Program-made: the position numbers and the translations under genes
Assembly: GCF_036346875.1 (NCBI RefSeq)
Contig: NZ_CP107852.1
Coordinates: 6,262,001 to 6,326,000, forward strand
Length of the DNA stretch: 64,000 bases
Direction of reading: 5' to 3'
Source: Nocardia sp. NBC_00508
GTDB taxonomy: Bacteria; Actinomycetota; Actinomycetes; Mycobacteriales; Mycobacteriaceae
Notes under the pieces: model-generated
What the model was told of the DNA's origin: nothing
What the model saw: only the letters and a program-made list of their open reading frames with translations
Database searches by the model: none
In this document: positions 52,706 through 62,500 of the stretch, piece by piece
Layout of the letters: every line of letters starts with the position of its first letter
Position numbering within the stretch: position 1 is the first letter of the stretch

Positions 52706-53362
52706 TTGCGCACCGAGGTACGGATCGTCGCCACCGCGGCGGCGCTCCCGGAGATCCACGCGAGCGGTGGGCTGTCGGCTCGCCGCACCGGTCCACGGAC
52801 AATTCATCTGATCGGCACCGCCGCCACACCGCTCGGTGGTGACGAGCTCGACATCGTCGTCGTGGTCGCGCCCGGCGCCGAACTGACGGTGCGCTCGGTC
52901 GCGGCGACGCTGGCGTTGCCCGGCCCTACGACGCCGCTGTCGTTCGCGCGGTGGCATCTCGAGGTCGGCAGCGGAGCAGCGCTGGATTTCGATCCCGAGC
53001 CGATGATCGTCGCGGGTTCGGCGCGGCACCACACCGTCACAACTATCCGGCTGGCCTCCGATGCCCGGCTGCGCATGCGGGAACGTGTCCAGATCGGACG
53101 CACCGGCGAGGACTCGGGCGAGTGGCGAGGAGACCTGGTGGCCGACGTCGGCGCGATCCCGCTGCTGCGCCATCGCCTCGCACTGGGCGCGGGCACACCG
53201 GCCGACGACGCGCTGTCCGCCCCGCGCGCCGTGGAGAGCGAACTCGTCTATCCAGACGGATGTGCAGCGGCGACAACCGGTTTGACGCAGACCCGGCTGC
53301 CGCTGGCGGCTGGTGGCAGCCTGTTCACCCGCACCGGGCCGTTGCTCGCCGTCTCCGAGTGA
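52706..53362 (+). CDS. ureD: Urease accessory protein UreD
   Basis: UreD/UreH scaffold of the urease activation complex (218 residues). It is shorter than proteobacterial UreD, as usual in actinobacteria. Visible family features are LGGDELDIVVVVAPGAELTV, ARWHLEVGSGAALDFDPEPM and RIVQIGRTGE-like strands. The only upstream start before the in-frame stop is TTG at 52706 (or CTG at 52703), so a rare start is used. A strong hairpin follows. Confidence 0.85.
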   Translation: MRTEVRIVATAAALPEIHASGGLSARRTGPRTIHLIGTAATPLGGDELDIVVVVAPGAELTVRSVAATLALPGPTTPLSFARWHLEVGSGAALDFDPEPMIVAGSARHHTVTTIRLASDARLRMRERVQIGRTGEDSGEWRGDLVADVGAIPLLRHRLALGAGTPADDALSAPRAVESELVYPDGCAAATTGLTQTRLPLAAGGSLFTRTGPLLAVSE

Positions 53363-53430
53363 GGCGCAGGAGGGATCGAAGATTGCGGCCCGGTAGGGGT
53401 GTAATCCGATCGAGCGCGGGAGAAACAAGG

Positions 53431-53470
53431 AGGGGTGGGAGCCCGACAGTGTCGTCGGACTCCCACCCCT
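53431..53470. terminator. Bidirectional terminator hairpin after ureD
   Basis: AGGGGTGGGAGCCCGAC (53431-53447) pairs with GTCGGACTCCCACCCCT (53454-53470), 17-bp stem with one mismatch and a 6-nt loop. On the minus strand it is followed by TTGTTTCTCCC, so it may serve the convergent gene best. Confidence 0.75.
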
Positions 53471-53506
53471 TGCGGGAGTCCCCCTCCCTCGGAAGCACCG
53501 TTCCGG

Positions 53507-54412
53507 TCAACCGTTGGCCTCCTCCGGCGCCGAGTCGGCGTCGGGGGCCGTCTCGGCGGACTCCGAGGGCATGTCGGCGGATTCCGGGGGTGTGCTGAGG
53601 GCCTGCGGGGGAGCGCTGAAGGCGTGTACCGCGCCGAGCGCCGCACCGACGCCCGCGCCGATGGCCGCGAGGGGAACGGCCATGAGGGCCGCGCCGTACG
53701 CGGCGCCCATCGGACCCGCGGCGAGGCCGATCGGCGCGAACGGCAGGCCGATGGCCCCGCCGATCACACCGCCGACGGCGGCCCCGAACAGCGCGAACGG
53801 GCTTGCCACCGCCGCGCCCGCGGCCGCACCGATGGCCGCGGCGCCCACGGTCTGGCCCGCGATGCGGTCGGACCTGGTGCGCTCCATGCCAACCGAGTCG
53901 AGGAATGTCGCCATATTGGCCTCGGCTACCGCCGCGCTGTCATTGAGCTGGATCGCCTGCTCCCGGTAGAGCCATTCCGGTGAATCGACTTGCACGTCGC
54001 CGAAGCGCAACTTGTGCGGCGGCGGCGCGATCGGTGGCACCGGAGCGACCGCAACGGGCAGGTGCAGCGCCTCTAACGGAGCCAGGTATTTCTGCTCCGG
54101 CAGCGGCCGTGCCCACTGCAGCGAACTCAGCGTGTCCTCCGGAATATGCAGCCCCTGGTACGGACGCACATTCGGCGCCTCGGCCGCGGGCCATTGCTCC
54201 GACCGATCGGTTGGGTCGGACTCACCGGTCTGCTCCGTTTCGCCGGGCCACTCCGATTGGTCGGCCGGGGGCGCCGGGGCGGAGGGATCGGGCTCTGCGT
54301 TCGCGGTTCCGGTTCCGACCAGCGCGAGGACCAGGGGAATCGCCCCCGCCACGACGATCGAGCCCATCTTCTGTCGACGCGGGGCGGCTGCTCTGTGCTT
54401 GCCAGTGCCCAT
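53507..54412 (-). CDS. Secreted protein with glycine-zipper-like region
   Basis: A 301-residue exported protein. Signal segment MGSIVVAGAIPLVLALVG then TANAEPD. A Pro/Glu-rich acidic region follows, a conserved-looking part (LRFGDVQVDSPEWLYREQAI), then about 95 residues of Gly/Ala-rich hydrophobic repeats (GAAAIGAAAGAAVASPFALF, GGVIGGAIGLPFAPIG), and an acidic tail. The repeats could insert in a membrane as a glycine zipper. I recall Nocardia proteins of this layout annotated as insoluble domain proteins, with no known role. Confidence 0.75.
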   Translation of the reverse strand: MGTGKHRAAAPRRQKMGSIVVAGAIPLVLALVGTGTANAEPDPSAPAPPADQSEWPGETEQTGESDPTDRSEQWPAAEAPNVRPYQGLHIPEDTLSSLQWARPLPEQKYLAPLEALHLPVAVAPVPPIAPPPHKLRFGDVQVDSPEWLYREQAIQLNDSAAVAEANMATFLDSVGMERTRSDRIAGQTVGAAAIGAAAGAAVASPFALFGAAVGGVIGGAIGLPFAPIGLAAGPMGAAYGAALMAVPLAAIGAGVGAALGAVHAFSAPPQALSTPPESADMPSESAETAPDADSAPEEANG

Positions 54413-54527
54413 AGATCACCTTTCATCCGGAAGGAGACTTCGACGCCCCACATTCGGACTCGCTGGCAACCTGGATTGGTCGAACTCGCTATCGCACCCC
54501 GAATTGAAATAACTGTGTGTTTGCTAC

Positions 54528-55961
54528 TCAGCCCGCTTTGACGTCGGTGTGGGCCTTGTCCACCGCGACCCTGCTGTTGGTGGAGGTGCCGAGTGCGGCG
54601 GCCAACTGTTCGGCGTCCTGGTCGTCGCTGGTACTGATGGCCTCCAGGGCTAGTCGCGCGAACACCCACTGCTCGGTGGCCGCCATCTGTCCGCGGCTGC
54701 GGCCGAGGAAGGTGACGAACCACTGGATCACGGTGATGATCCGGCTGCGGTACCCGACCAGGTAGTACAGGTGTAGCGCCAGCCAGGCCAGCCACGCGAT
54801 GAACCCGCCGAACTCCAGCTTGCCCACCTGGCACACGGCGCTGAACCGCGAGATCGTGGCCATGCTGCCCTTGTTGAAGTACTTGAACGGTTTCCGTTCC
54901 TGCGGTGTCTGGCCGCTCAGGCCTGCCTTGATCTGCTTGGCCGCGTAAGTCGCGCCCTGGATCGCGCCCTGCGCCTGACCGGGCACGTTCGGCACCGACA
55001 TCAGATCGCCGACCACGAACACGTTCGGGTGGCCCTTGACGGTCAAGTCGGGCTCGACCACGACCCGCCCCGCGCGGTCGATCTCGGTGCCGTCGGACTG
55101 CTCGGCGATCATCTTGCCCAGCGGGCTGGCCTGCACGCCCGCCGACCAGACCTTGCACGCCGACTCGATGCGGCGGATGGTGCCATCGGAGTCCTTCACC
55201 GTGACACCGAACGCGTCGACGTCGATCACCATCGCGTTGAGCTGGATCTCCACGCCCATGTTCGTCAATCGTCGTTCGGCTTTGCCGCCGAGCTTCGGGC
55301 CCATCGGCCCGAGCACCGCGCCCGCGCCTTCGATCAGCACCACGCGCGCGTCGCGCGGATCGATATTGTGGAAGGTGCCCTCCAGCGTGCGGTCGGAAAG
55401 CTCGGCGATCTGCCCGGCAAGCTCGACGCCGGTCGGGCCGGCGCCGACGATGACGAAGGTCAGCAGCCGGTCGCGCTCCTCCTGAGTGGTGGCCAGCTCG
55501 GCCTGCTCGAACGCCCCGAGGATCCGTCCGCGCAACTCCAGCGCGTCATCGATGGTCTTCATGCCGGGCGCGTAGATGGCGAACCGGTCGTTGCCGAAGT
55601 AGGACTGCTGCGCGCCGGTCGCGACGATCAGACTGTCGAACGGGGTGGCCGTGGCCTTGTCGAGCAGGCGCGAGGTCACCGTTTTGTTGTGCAGGTCGAT
55701 ATCGGTGACCTCGCCCATAAGCACCTGCGCGTTCTTCTGCTTGCGCAGCACGAGCCGGGTGGCGGGCGCGATCTCGCCGACCGACAGGATGCCGGTGGCG
55801 ACCTGGTAGAGCAGCGGCTGGAACAGGTGGGTCGAGGTCTTCGAGATCAGCGTGACATCGACGTCGGCGCGCTTGAGGTGCTTGGTGCCGAACAGGCCGC
55901 CGAAGCCCGAGCCGATCACCACCACCCGGTGACGACCGTTCCCGACAGTCTGACTGCTCAT
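54528..55961 (-). CDS. ndh: Type II NADH dehydrogenase Ndh
   Basis: Single-subunit, non-proton-pumping NADH:menaquinone oxidoreductase (477 residues), a monotopic membrane flavoprotein. FAD fold VVVIGSGFGGLFGTKHLKR near the N-terminus, NADH fold FVIVGAGPTGVELAGQIAEL, and quinone-site region GAIQGATYAAKQI. A hydrophobic segment FIAWLAWLALHLYYLVGYRS near the C-terminus anchors it. ATG at 55961 chosen. It is convergent with the ureD end across a secreted-protein gene, as ndh (Rv1854c) follows the urease genes in M. tuberculosis. Confidence 0.95.
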   Translation of the reverse strand: MSSQTVGNGRHRVVVIGSGFGGLFGTKHLKRADVDVTLISKTSTHLFQPLLYQVATGILSVGEIAPATRLVLRKQKNAQVLMGEVTDIDLHNKTVTSRLLDKATATPFDSLIVATGAQQSYFGNDRFAIYAPGMKTIDDALELRGRILGAFEQAELATTQEERDRLLTFVIVGAGPTGVELAGQIAELSDRTLEGTFHNIDPRDARVVLIEGAGAVLGPMGPKLGGKAERRLTNMGVEIQLNAMVIDVDAFGVTVKDSDGTIRRIESACKVWSAGVQASPLGKMIAEQSDGTEIDRAGRVVVEPDLTVKGHPNVFVVGDLMSVPNVPGQAQGAIQGATYAAKQIKAGLSGQTPQERKPFKYFNKGSMATISRFSAVCQVGKLEFGGFIAWLAWLALHLYYLVGYRSRIITVIQWFVTFLGRSRGQMAATEQWVFARLALEAISTSDDQDAEQLAAALGTSTNSRVAVDKAHTDVKAG

Positions 55962-56190
55962 CGTGTTGCTCCTCGATGGACCTCGGGGCCGTCCCCGGCG
56001 ACACTTTCTGACACGCCCAACCGTAGCCGCCGCGCCGTGCAGCGTCACGACGAGATCCCCGTTCCTGGCGTGTTGCGGTGCGATGTCTCACCGTCGGCGG
56101 ATCGCCACGGGGAGGATCGTTGCGGCGGAACCGGCCGAGCGGACGCGGCCGTAAGCCTACGATGGACTTTGTCGTTCAGGGAGGTTCGCC

Positions 56191-57687
56191 ATGGTGGCCG
56201 GTGACCGCGCGCTCGGTCGACAGCCCAGCGTGCAGGCCGAATCGGAGAACGTCGCGCTGATCGAGGCCCCGCACGATCATCTGATCGACCGTGCGCTGGG
56301 GTTACTGCCGGAACGGCGGCAGGTGCTGGCCACGCCGCCGCGCGGCAGCGACACGGTCGCGGTGCGCGGCGATGCCGGATTGCCCTATCTGGGCCGGGCA
56401 CTGCACTACATGCGCTGGGGTCCGGCCGAGATGATGGAACGTTACCGCCGCTACGGGCCGGTCTCGCTGAACACCTCGCTCGGCGTGGACCGGGTGCTGG
56501 TCGCAGGGCCGGACGCGCTCGACGAAGTGCTCGGTCACCGGCGCCGCGACTTCGGCCAGGGCTGGGACTATTTCATCGGTCCGTTCTTCCGGCGCGGACT
56601 GCTGCTCCTGGAATTCGACGAGCACAAATTCCACCGCCGGATCATGCAGCAGGCCTTCACCAGGGACCGGCTGGAAGCGCATTTGGCGGCGCTGACCCCG
56701 GTGGTGCGCGCGAGCATCGCGCGGTGGGTTCCGCAGCGGGACAACGCCGAACGCACCGTGCGGCTGTATCCGACGATCAAGGAACTGACCCTCGACATCG
56801 CTGGCGAGACCTTCATGGCCGTCGACGTCGGCCAGCGGCGCCGACAGCTCATCGACGCGTTCGTCGACTGCACCCACGCCGGGCTGGCCATCATCCGGCA
56901 CTCGGTGCCCGGCGGAAACTGGCGGGCCGGGCTGCGCGGCCGGAAGGTGCTCGAGGAGTACTTCACCGCGATGCTGCCGCAGAAGCGCCGCGCCGAATCG
57001 CCGGACTTCTTCTCCGGGCTATGTCACGCACGCAGTGAAGACGGCGGTGTCTTCGGTGACGCGGACGTGGTGAACCACATGATCTTCCTGATCATGGCCG
57101 CGCACGACACTACGACGACCACCGCCACCGCGGTCGCCTACTACTTGGGCAAACATCCGGACTGGCAGCAGCGGGTGCGCGCCGAGGTACTCGGCATGGA
57201 CGAACGGCTCGGCGACGGGCCGCCGACCATCGCGGATCTGGACGGACTGCGTGATCTGGACCTGGTCGTGAAGGAAAGCCTGCGATTGATGCCGCCGGTT
57301 CCGGGGTTGTCGCGTCGCGCTGTGCGCGACACCGAGATCGCCGGGCACTACATTCCGGCCGGCGCTCCGGTCGACCTCGCCTACCAGGTCAATCACCTGC
57401 TGCCGGAGTTATGGACCCACCCCGAGCGATTCGACCCCGAGCGGTTCGGCGAGCAGCGCCGCGAGGACAAGTCGCACCGCCTGGCCTGGATGCCGTTCGG
57501 CGCGGGCGCGCACAAGTGCATCGGGATGCACTTCGGCACGTTCGAAGTGAAGACGGTGACCGCCGCCCTGGTGCGTGAATACGAGTGGCACATCCCGGAG
57601 AAATACCGGATGCCCTGGGGATTCACCACGATTCCCTTCCCCAGGGACGGCGCACCCATGACGCTGCGCAGGCGCTCGGCCACCTGA
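56191..57687 (+). CDS. Cytochrome P450
   Basis: Haem monooxygenase of 498 residues. I-helix oxygen-activation motif AAHDTTTTTA, K-helix Glu-X-X-Arg in KESLRLMPPVP, and the haem loop FGAGAHKCIGMHFG with the proximal Cys443. It lacks a membrane anchor and is longer than most bacterial CYPs, similar to the CYP136/CYP51-like mycobacterial group. GGGAGG precedes the ATG. No ferredoxin or reductase gene is adjacent. Substrate unknown, possibly a sterol or lipid. Confidence 0.93.
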   Translation: MVAGDRALGRQPSVQAESENVALIEAPHDHLIDRALGLLPERRQVLATPPRGSDTVAVRGDAGLPYLGRALHYMRWGPAEMMERYRRYGPVSLNTSLGVDRVLVAGPDALDEVLGHRRRDFGQGWDYFIGPFFRRGLLLLEFDEHKFHRRIMQQAFTRDRLEAHLAALTPVVRASIARWVPQRDNAERTVRLYPTIKELTLDIAGETFMAVDVGQRRRQLIDAFVDCTHAGLAIIRHSVPGGNWRAGLRGRKVLEEYFTAMLPQKRRAESPDFFSGLCHARSEDGGVFGDADVVNHMIFLIMAAHDTTTTTATAVAYYLGKHPDWQQRVRAEVLGMDERLGDGPPTIADLDGLRDLDLVVKESLRLMPPVPGLSRRAVRDTEIAGHYIPAGAPVDLAYQVNHLLPELWTHPERFDPERFGEQRREDKSHRLAWMPFGAGAHKCIGMHFGTFEVKTVTAALVREYEWHIPEKYRMPWGFTTIPFPRDGAPMTLRRRSAT

Positions 57688-57780
57688 GTGATTCGCACCC
57701 TCCCGGCCCCTGAGGGCGCGCGCCGCTGGCGCTGGCAAATCACATAGTCCAGCCGATTCACGCATTGCCGGCCCCGTCGG

Positions 57781-58080
57781 GTGCGAGTCTTACGAGCGCC
57801 GTTCGCGGCCCGTCTCGCGTCCGAGTGACCGAAGTGCATGCGCCGTAGGCGCGAGTCTCGGTTGCTCGGACGCGAGACTTCCCGGGGCCGTGAACACGCA
57901 GCGCCGCAGGCGCTGCAAATCAAACACAGTGTGCGAGTCTTACGAGCGCCGTTCGCGGCCCGTCTCGCGTCCGAGTGACCGAAGTGCATGCGCCGTAGGC
58001 GCGAGTCTCGGTTGCTCGGACGTGAGACTTCCCGGGGCCGTGAACACGCAGCGCCGCAGGCGCTGCAAATCAGACACAGC
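57781..58080. repeat. Two tandem 150-bp repeats with nested inverted repeats
   Basis: Units 57781-57930 and 57931-58080 are identical at 147 of 150 positions. Each contains GTCTCGCGTCCGAG and its exact inverse CTCGGACGCGAGAC (57812-57825 and 57865-57878 in unit 1; one change in unit 2), with ACCGA/TCGGT extending the stem and GCGCC-GTA-GGCGC inside the loop. A second hairpin CAGCGCC-GCA-GGCGCTG lies at 57899-57915. Partial extra copies of GCTGCAAATC follow unit 2. Non-coding, between the P450 and beta-lactamase-like genes. Confidence 0.9.
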
Positions 58081-58094
58081 GCTGCAAATCGAAC

Positions 58095-58979
58095 TCAGCG
58101 TCCGGCGAGCAGCATCTCCGCGACTTTGGTATCCGTGTCGGCGCCCTCGGTGTAGCCGGCCGCGTCACCCAGCGAAGTCATGATGGCCAGGGTGTAGCGC
58201 TCGCCCGGTCCTGCGAAGCCGACCGAGTTGACCACCCATCCGCCTTCCTCGGAGGACCAGCCGTTCTTCAGGCCCGGCCGCATCTTCGCGCCCGCACCCC
58301 ATACGCCCCAGTGCTGGTTGGAGTCGACCGCGCGCATCCGGTCCACCAGGTAGTTGCGGTCGTCGGGGTGCATATGGTTGAGAATGTGGTCCATCAGCCG
58401 GTCGAGGTCGGCGGCGGTGCACTTCTGGAACGACCAGTCCGGGAACAGCGCGGTATGGGTCGGCTGCGGCACCAGCGTGGACATGCCGTTCGCGCGGAAG
58501 GCATTGTTGAACGCCATCCGGTCGATGCCCGCGTACTTGGTCCACAGCAGGTCGGCGGCGCCGTCGTTCGAGGTGGCCAGCATCGATTCCAGCAGGCCGC
58601 GGTCTTCCGGAGGCAGCGCGATCGCGCCGACCCGCGCGCGGTTCAGCAGATCCGCGGCGATCGCGAGCTTGATCGTGGACGCGGTCCAGACGGCGTTCTC
58701 CGCATGAGCGTTGGCGTAGATTCCGCCCGATACCCGGTCGCGCACGACGTAGCCGGTGACACCGGGGCGGCTGTTGAGGTAGGCGTCGGCGGCGGCGATG
58801 CGACTGCTCATATCGCAGTCGAAACCGGCCAGGCATCCCTGGGTATGCGTGAGCGGTGCCGCACCCGCGATCGGGAGCGTGGCGGGCAGGCTGGGGGCGA
58901 GGATAGCCGTGGCGGCGAGGACACAGGCGGAGGCGGCCACGCGGGGAACGGTTCGGGTGGCGGAGGACGGATAACGCAC
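58095..58979 (-). CDS. Serine beta-lactamase-like secreted protein
   Basis: Exported class A beta-lactamase/PBP-fold protein of 294 residues. Signal segment VAASACVLAATAILAPSLPA. Active-site motifs: STIK (Ser-X-X-Lys) in WTASTIKLAIA, SND in ATSNDGAAD, and KNG in GLKNGW in place of Lys-Thr-Gly. The Asn in the third motif is unusual, so activity as a beta-lactamase is uncertain; it may act as a hydrolase of other substrates. GTG at 58979 is chosen because it begins a normal signal peptide; upstream starts exist. Confidence 0.8.
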   Translation of the reverse strand: MRYPSSATRTVPRVAASACVLAATAILAPSLPATLPIAGAAPLTHTQGCLAGFDCDMSSRIAAADAYLNSRPGVTGYVVRDRVSGGIYANAHAENAVWTASTIKLAIAADLLNRARVGAIALPPEDRGLLESMLATSNDGAADLLWTKYAGIDRMAFNNAFRANGMSTLVPQPTHTALFPDWSFQKCTAADLDRLMDHILNHMHPDDRNYLVDRMRAVDSNQHWGVWGAGAKMRPGLKNGWSSEEGGWVVNSVGFAGPGERYTLAIMTSLGDAAGYTEGADTDTKVAEMLLAGR

Positions 58980-59105
58980 GAGGGACCACGATCGCACATC
59001 GCGGGTCCGGACGCACGTCTTGAGCTCGGGTCCGGATTGTGCTAATCGGGCGTCTGCGTACTTGCGTCGCACCGGGTTTCGGTCGTCGTCGCAGGCCAGA
59101 GCGGT

Positions 59106-59312
59106 TCAGCGGAACGCGGCGCGCAATTCCTCGACCGTGCGTCCGTTGAGGCGGTAGCAGTGCTCGAACGCCTCGGTGTGCCGGTCCCTGGGCCAGGAAT
59201 GGAGGACCACGGCACGACCGTAGTGGCGCGAGTTGACGAGCTCCCAGCAGTCACCGACTCGGCGGACCGTGAATCCGCCTCTCGGAACCAGGGGAATCAC
59301 CATCGCATCCAT
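59106..59312 (-). CDS. Small hypothetical protein
   Basis: A 68-residue protein beginning MDAMVIPLVPRGGFTVRRVG, with CWELVNSRHYGRAVVLHSWP in the middle and a C-terminal helix NGRTVEELRAAFR. It looks like a compact beta-sheet with one helix. Family unknown, but the codon pattern is consistent with coding. An upstream ATG at 59363 would add 17 residues. Confidence 0.55.
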   Translation of the reverse strand: MDAMVIPLVPRGGFTVRRVGDCWELVNSRHYGRAVVLHSWPRDRHTEAFEHCYRLNGRTVEELRAAFR

Positions 59313-59539
59313 GAACGCGAACCAGCCTTTCGGTGCAGCTCTCGTCCCTCCCCGGTGCAGCACTGTCGCACATCGGTCGCGCGGAACCCGCGTGACACGG
59401 CGGAGTATTCCGTTCTCGTGTGGTCTATTTCACTCGCGTCGCGATGGGGCGGTGCGGTTGCGCGTCGGTCGCCGGGCGTATAAACGTGCACGAAGTCCGA
59501 GGCCAGCGCAGCCCGACACCATCGACCGAGAGGGCGCAG

Positions 59540-62500
59540 ATGCCGCTGCACATCCACCGTGCCGAGCACGCCGACGTCCTTGCCCAGGCGCTTGCCGGAA
59601 TGCTGGCGTCGCCGCCGGAGGACCCGTTCGCGGCCGAGGTGGTCGCGGTGCCCGCCAAGGGCGTGGAGCGCTGGCTGACGCAGACGCTCTCAGCGGTTCT
59701 CGGGGCGGGCGACGCGGCCGACGGCGTCTGCGCGAACGTCGCCTTCCCGTCACCCGCCGCGCTGGTCGGGGAGGTGCTGGCCGCGGCGAGCGGGGTGGCC
59801 CCCGAGGACGACCCGTGGGCGCACGAGCGGGTGGTGTGGACGCTGCTGCGGGTGATCGATGCGTCGTTGTCGGAGCCGTGGTGCGCCGTGCTGGCCAGGC
59901 ATCTGGGCGCGCGGACCGTGGCGGGCCGAGAGCACCGCGTGGGTCGGCGTTACGCGACCGCGGCCCAGCTGGTCGCGCTGTTCGACAGCTACGGCGCTCA
60001 GCGCCCCGCGCTGATCACCGAGTGGGCGGCGGGCCGGGACACCGACGGCGCCGGCGCCGCGGTGCCCGACGACCTGCTCTGGCAACCCATGCTGTGGCGC
60101 AGTCTGCGTTCCGAGATCGGGGCGCCGAGCCCGGCCGAGCGGCTGGACGCGGCCTGCGCGCTGTTGCGCGCGCAGCCGGATCTGGCCCTACTGCCCCCGC
60201 GGCTGTCGTTGTTCGGCGTGACCAGGCTTCCCAGCGATCAGCTCGCCGTGCTCTCGGCCCTGGCGACCGCCCGCGACATCCACCTCTGGCTCGCGCATCC
60301 GAGCCCGGTCCTCTGGTCGCGTGTACGTCGCATGCCAGCGGCGCGTACCCGCGTCGAGGATCGCAGCGCCACGGCCGTGTCGCATCCGCTGCTGGCCGGG
60401 CCGGCCCGTGACGTCCGGGAACTCCAGCAGCGGCTTGCCGAACTCGCCGCCACCGGCACCGACACACACCATCCCGTCGCCACGGATCGAACCGATAGCG
60501 TCGCGCCGGACGTGAATTCGCCAACGACATTGCTGCACGCGTTGCAGGCGGGCATCCGGGACGATCGATGGCCGCCGGTGCAGGCAGCCGCCGGCGCGGA
60601 CGGCACCGTGCAGGTGCACACCTGCCACGGCCCCGCGCGGCAGGTCGAGGTGTTGCGAGAATGCCTGCTCGGGCTGTTCGCGGCCGATGAGACGCTGGAG
60701 CCACGCGACGTGCTGGTCATGTGTCCCGAGGTGGAGGCGTACGCGCCGCTGGTGCGGGCGGCGTTCGGACAGCGGACGCCCGGATCGCCGGAGGTGCAGG
60801 GTGATTCGGAGCATCCGGCGCACCGGCTGCGGGTGCGTCTTGCCGACCGGGGGCGTGGGGTGACCAACCCGCTGCTCGCCGTGATCGGGGTGCTGCTGGA
60901 GCTGGCCGACGGCAGGGTGACGGTGACCCACGTGCTCGACCTCGCTGCCGCCGAATCCGTCCGGCGCCGTTGCGGATTCGACGACGACGATATCGAACGG
61001 CTGCGCGAGTGGGCGGCCGAGTCGGGCGCGCGGTGGGGGATCGGGCAGCGCCAGCGCGAGGCGTTCGGGCTCGCCGACTTCGCCCAGAACACGCTCAACA
61101 GCGCGGTGGACCGGATTCTGCTCGGCGTCACCGCCGGCGAAACCTCCGAGGACTGGCTGGATCTCGCGCTGCCCTTGGATGACGTGGACAGCAACGACGT
61201 CGACTTGGCCGGACGCTTCGCGGAGTTCATCGATCGGCTCGCGGTGTGCCTGCGCGACCTGCGCGGTCCGCGGCCCGCGCGGGAGTGGACGGCGGTGCTT
61301 GGCCACGCGCTGGATCTGCTGACCGACGTGCCGGATGCCCAGGCGTGGGTGCGCACCGAGGCCAAGCAGGAGCTCGCCGCCGCCACCGAGCACGCGGACG
61401 GCGTGCCGTTGCGGCTGGCGGACGTCGGGGTGCTGCTGCGTTCGCGGCTGGCCGCGCGGCCGACCAGGGCCAACTTCCGGACCGGGGAGCTGACCGTCTG
61501 CACGATGGTGCCCATGCGATCGGTGCCGCACCGGGTGGTGGTGCTGCTCGGCCTCGACGACGAGGTGTTCCCGCGCGCGAGCGGCGCGGACGGTGACGAC
61601 GTGCTGGCCAGGCAACCGCTGCTGGGCGAACGGGACCCGCGCAGCGAGGACCGGCAGTTGCTGCTGGACGCGGTCCTCGCGGCCCGTGACGCGCTGCTGG
61701 TGTTCCACACTGGCGCCGACCCCGTGACCGGGGCGTACCGACCGCCCGCCATCCCGGTCGCCGAGCTACTGGACGTACTGCGGGCTCATGTCGGCACCGC
61801 CGCGATGGACGCGGTGGTCACGCGGCATGCGCTGCAAGACTTCGACCGCCGCAATTTCCGGGCCGACCGCCCGTTCAGTTTCGACACGGTCGCGCTGGCC
61901 GGCGCGCACGCGGCCGGCCGGCCCGCACAGCCGCGTCCGCCGTTCCTGCCCGCGCCGCTGCCGGCCGCCGAAACGGCGGACGTGGCACTGGCCGACCTGA
62001 TCTCGTTCGCCGAGCACCCGGTGCGCGCTTTCCTCTGGCAGCGCCTCGGCCTGCGCGTCCCGGAGCACGAGGAGGACATCGCCGAGCGGCTGCCCATCGA
62101 ACTCGACGGTCTGGCCAAGTGGGAAGTGGGCGAGCGCCTCCTCGCCGCACGCCTGACCGGCGCGGACCCGGTGGGCCTGCGGGCGGCGGAATGGCGGCGC
62201 GGCACGTTGCCGCCCTTCGGTTTCGGCGCGGCCGTCCTCGACGAGGTCGAGCACACCGTGGACCGGTTGGTGCGCGCCGCACAGGCGGACTACGCGGGCG
62301 CCGCGCGTGCCGTGGACATCGCGGTGGATCTGGGCAACGGACGCAGGCTCACCGGCACCGTGCCGGAGGTGCGCGGTGAAACCCTGGTCCGCACCACTTT
62401 CTCCCGGCTCGCCCCGAAACATCGGATCGGCGCGTGGGTTTCGCTGCTGGCGCTGGCCGTGACCGAGGATAGGTCGTGGCGCGCGGTGAGCACCGGCCGT

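Noticed and set aside
57393..57989. Minus-strand frame with repeated MHFGHSDARRAANGARKT
   Set aside because: It arises from the 150-bp tandem repeat and runs antisense into the P450 gene; no sign of a real protein.
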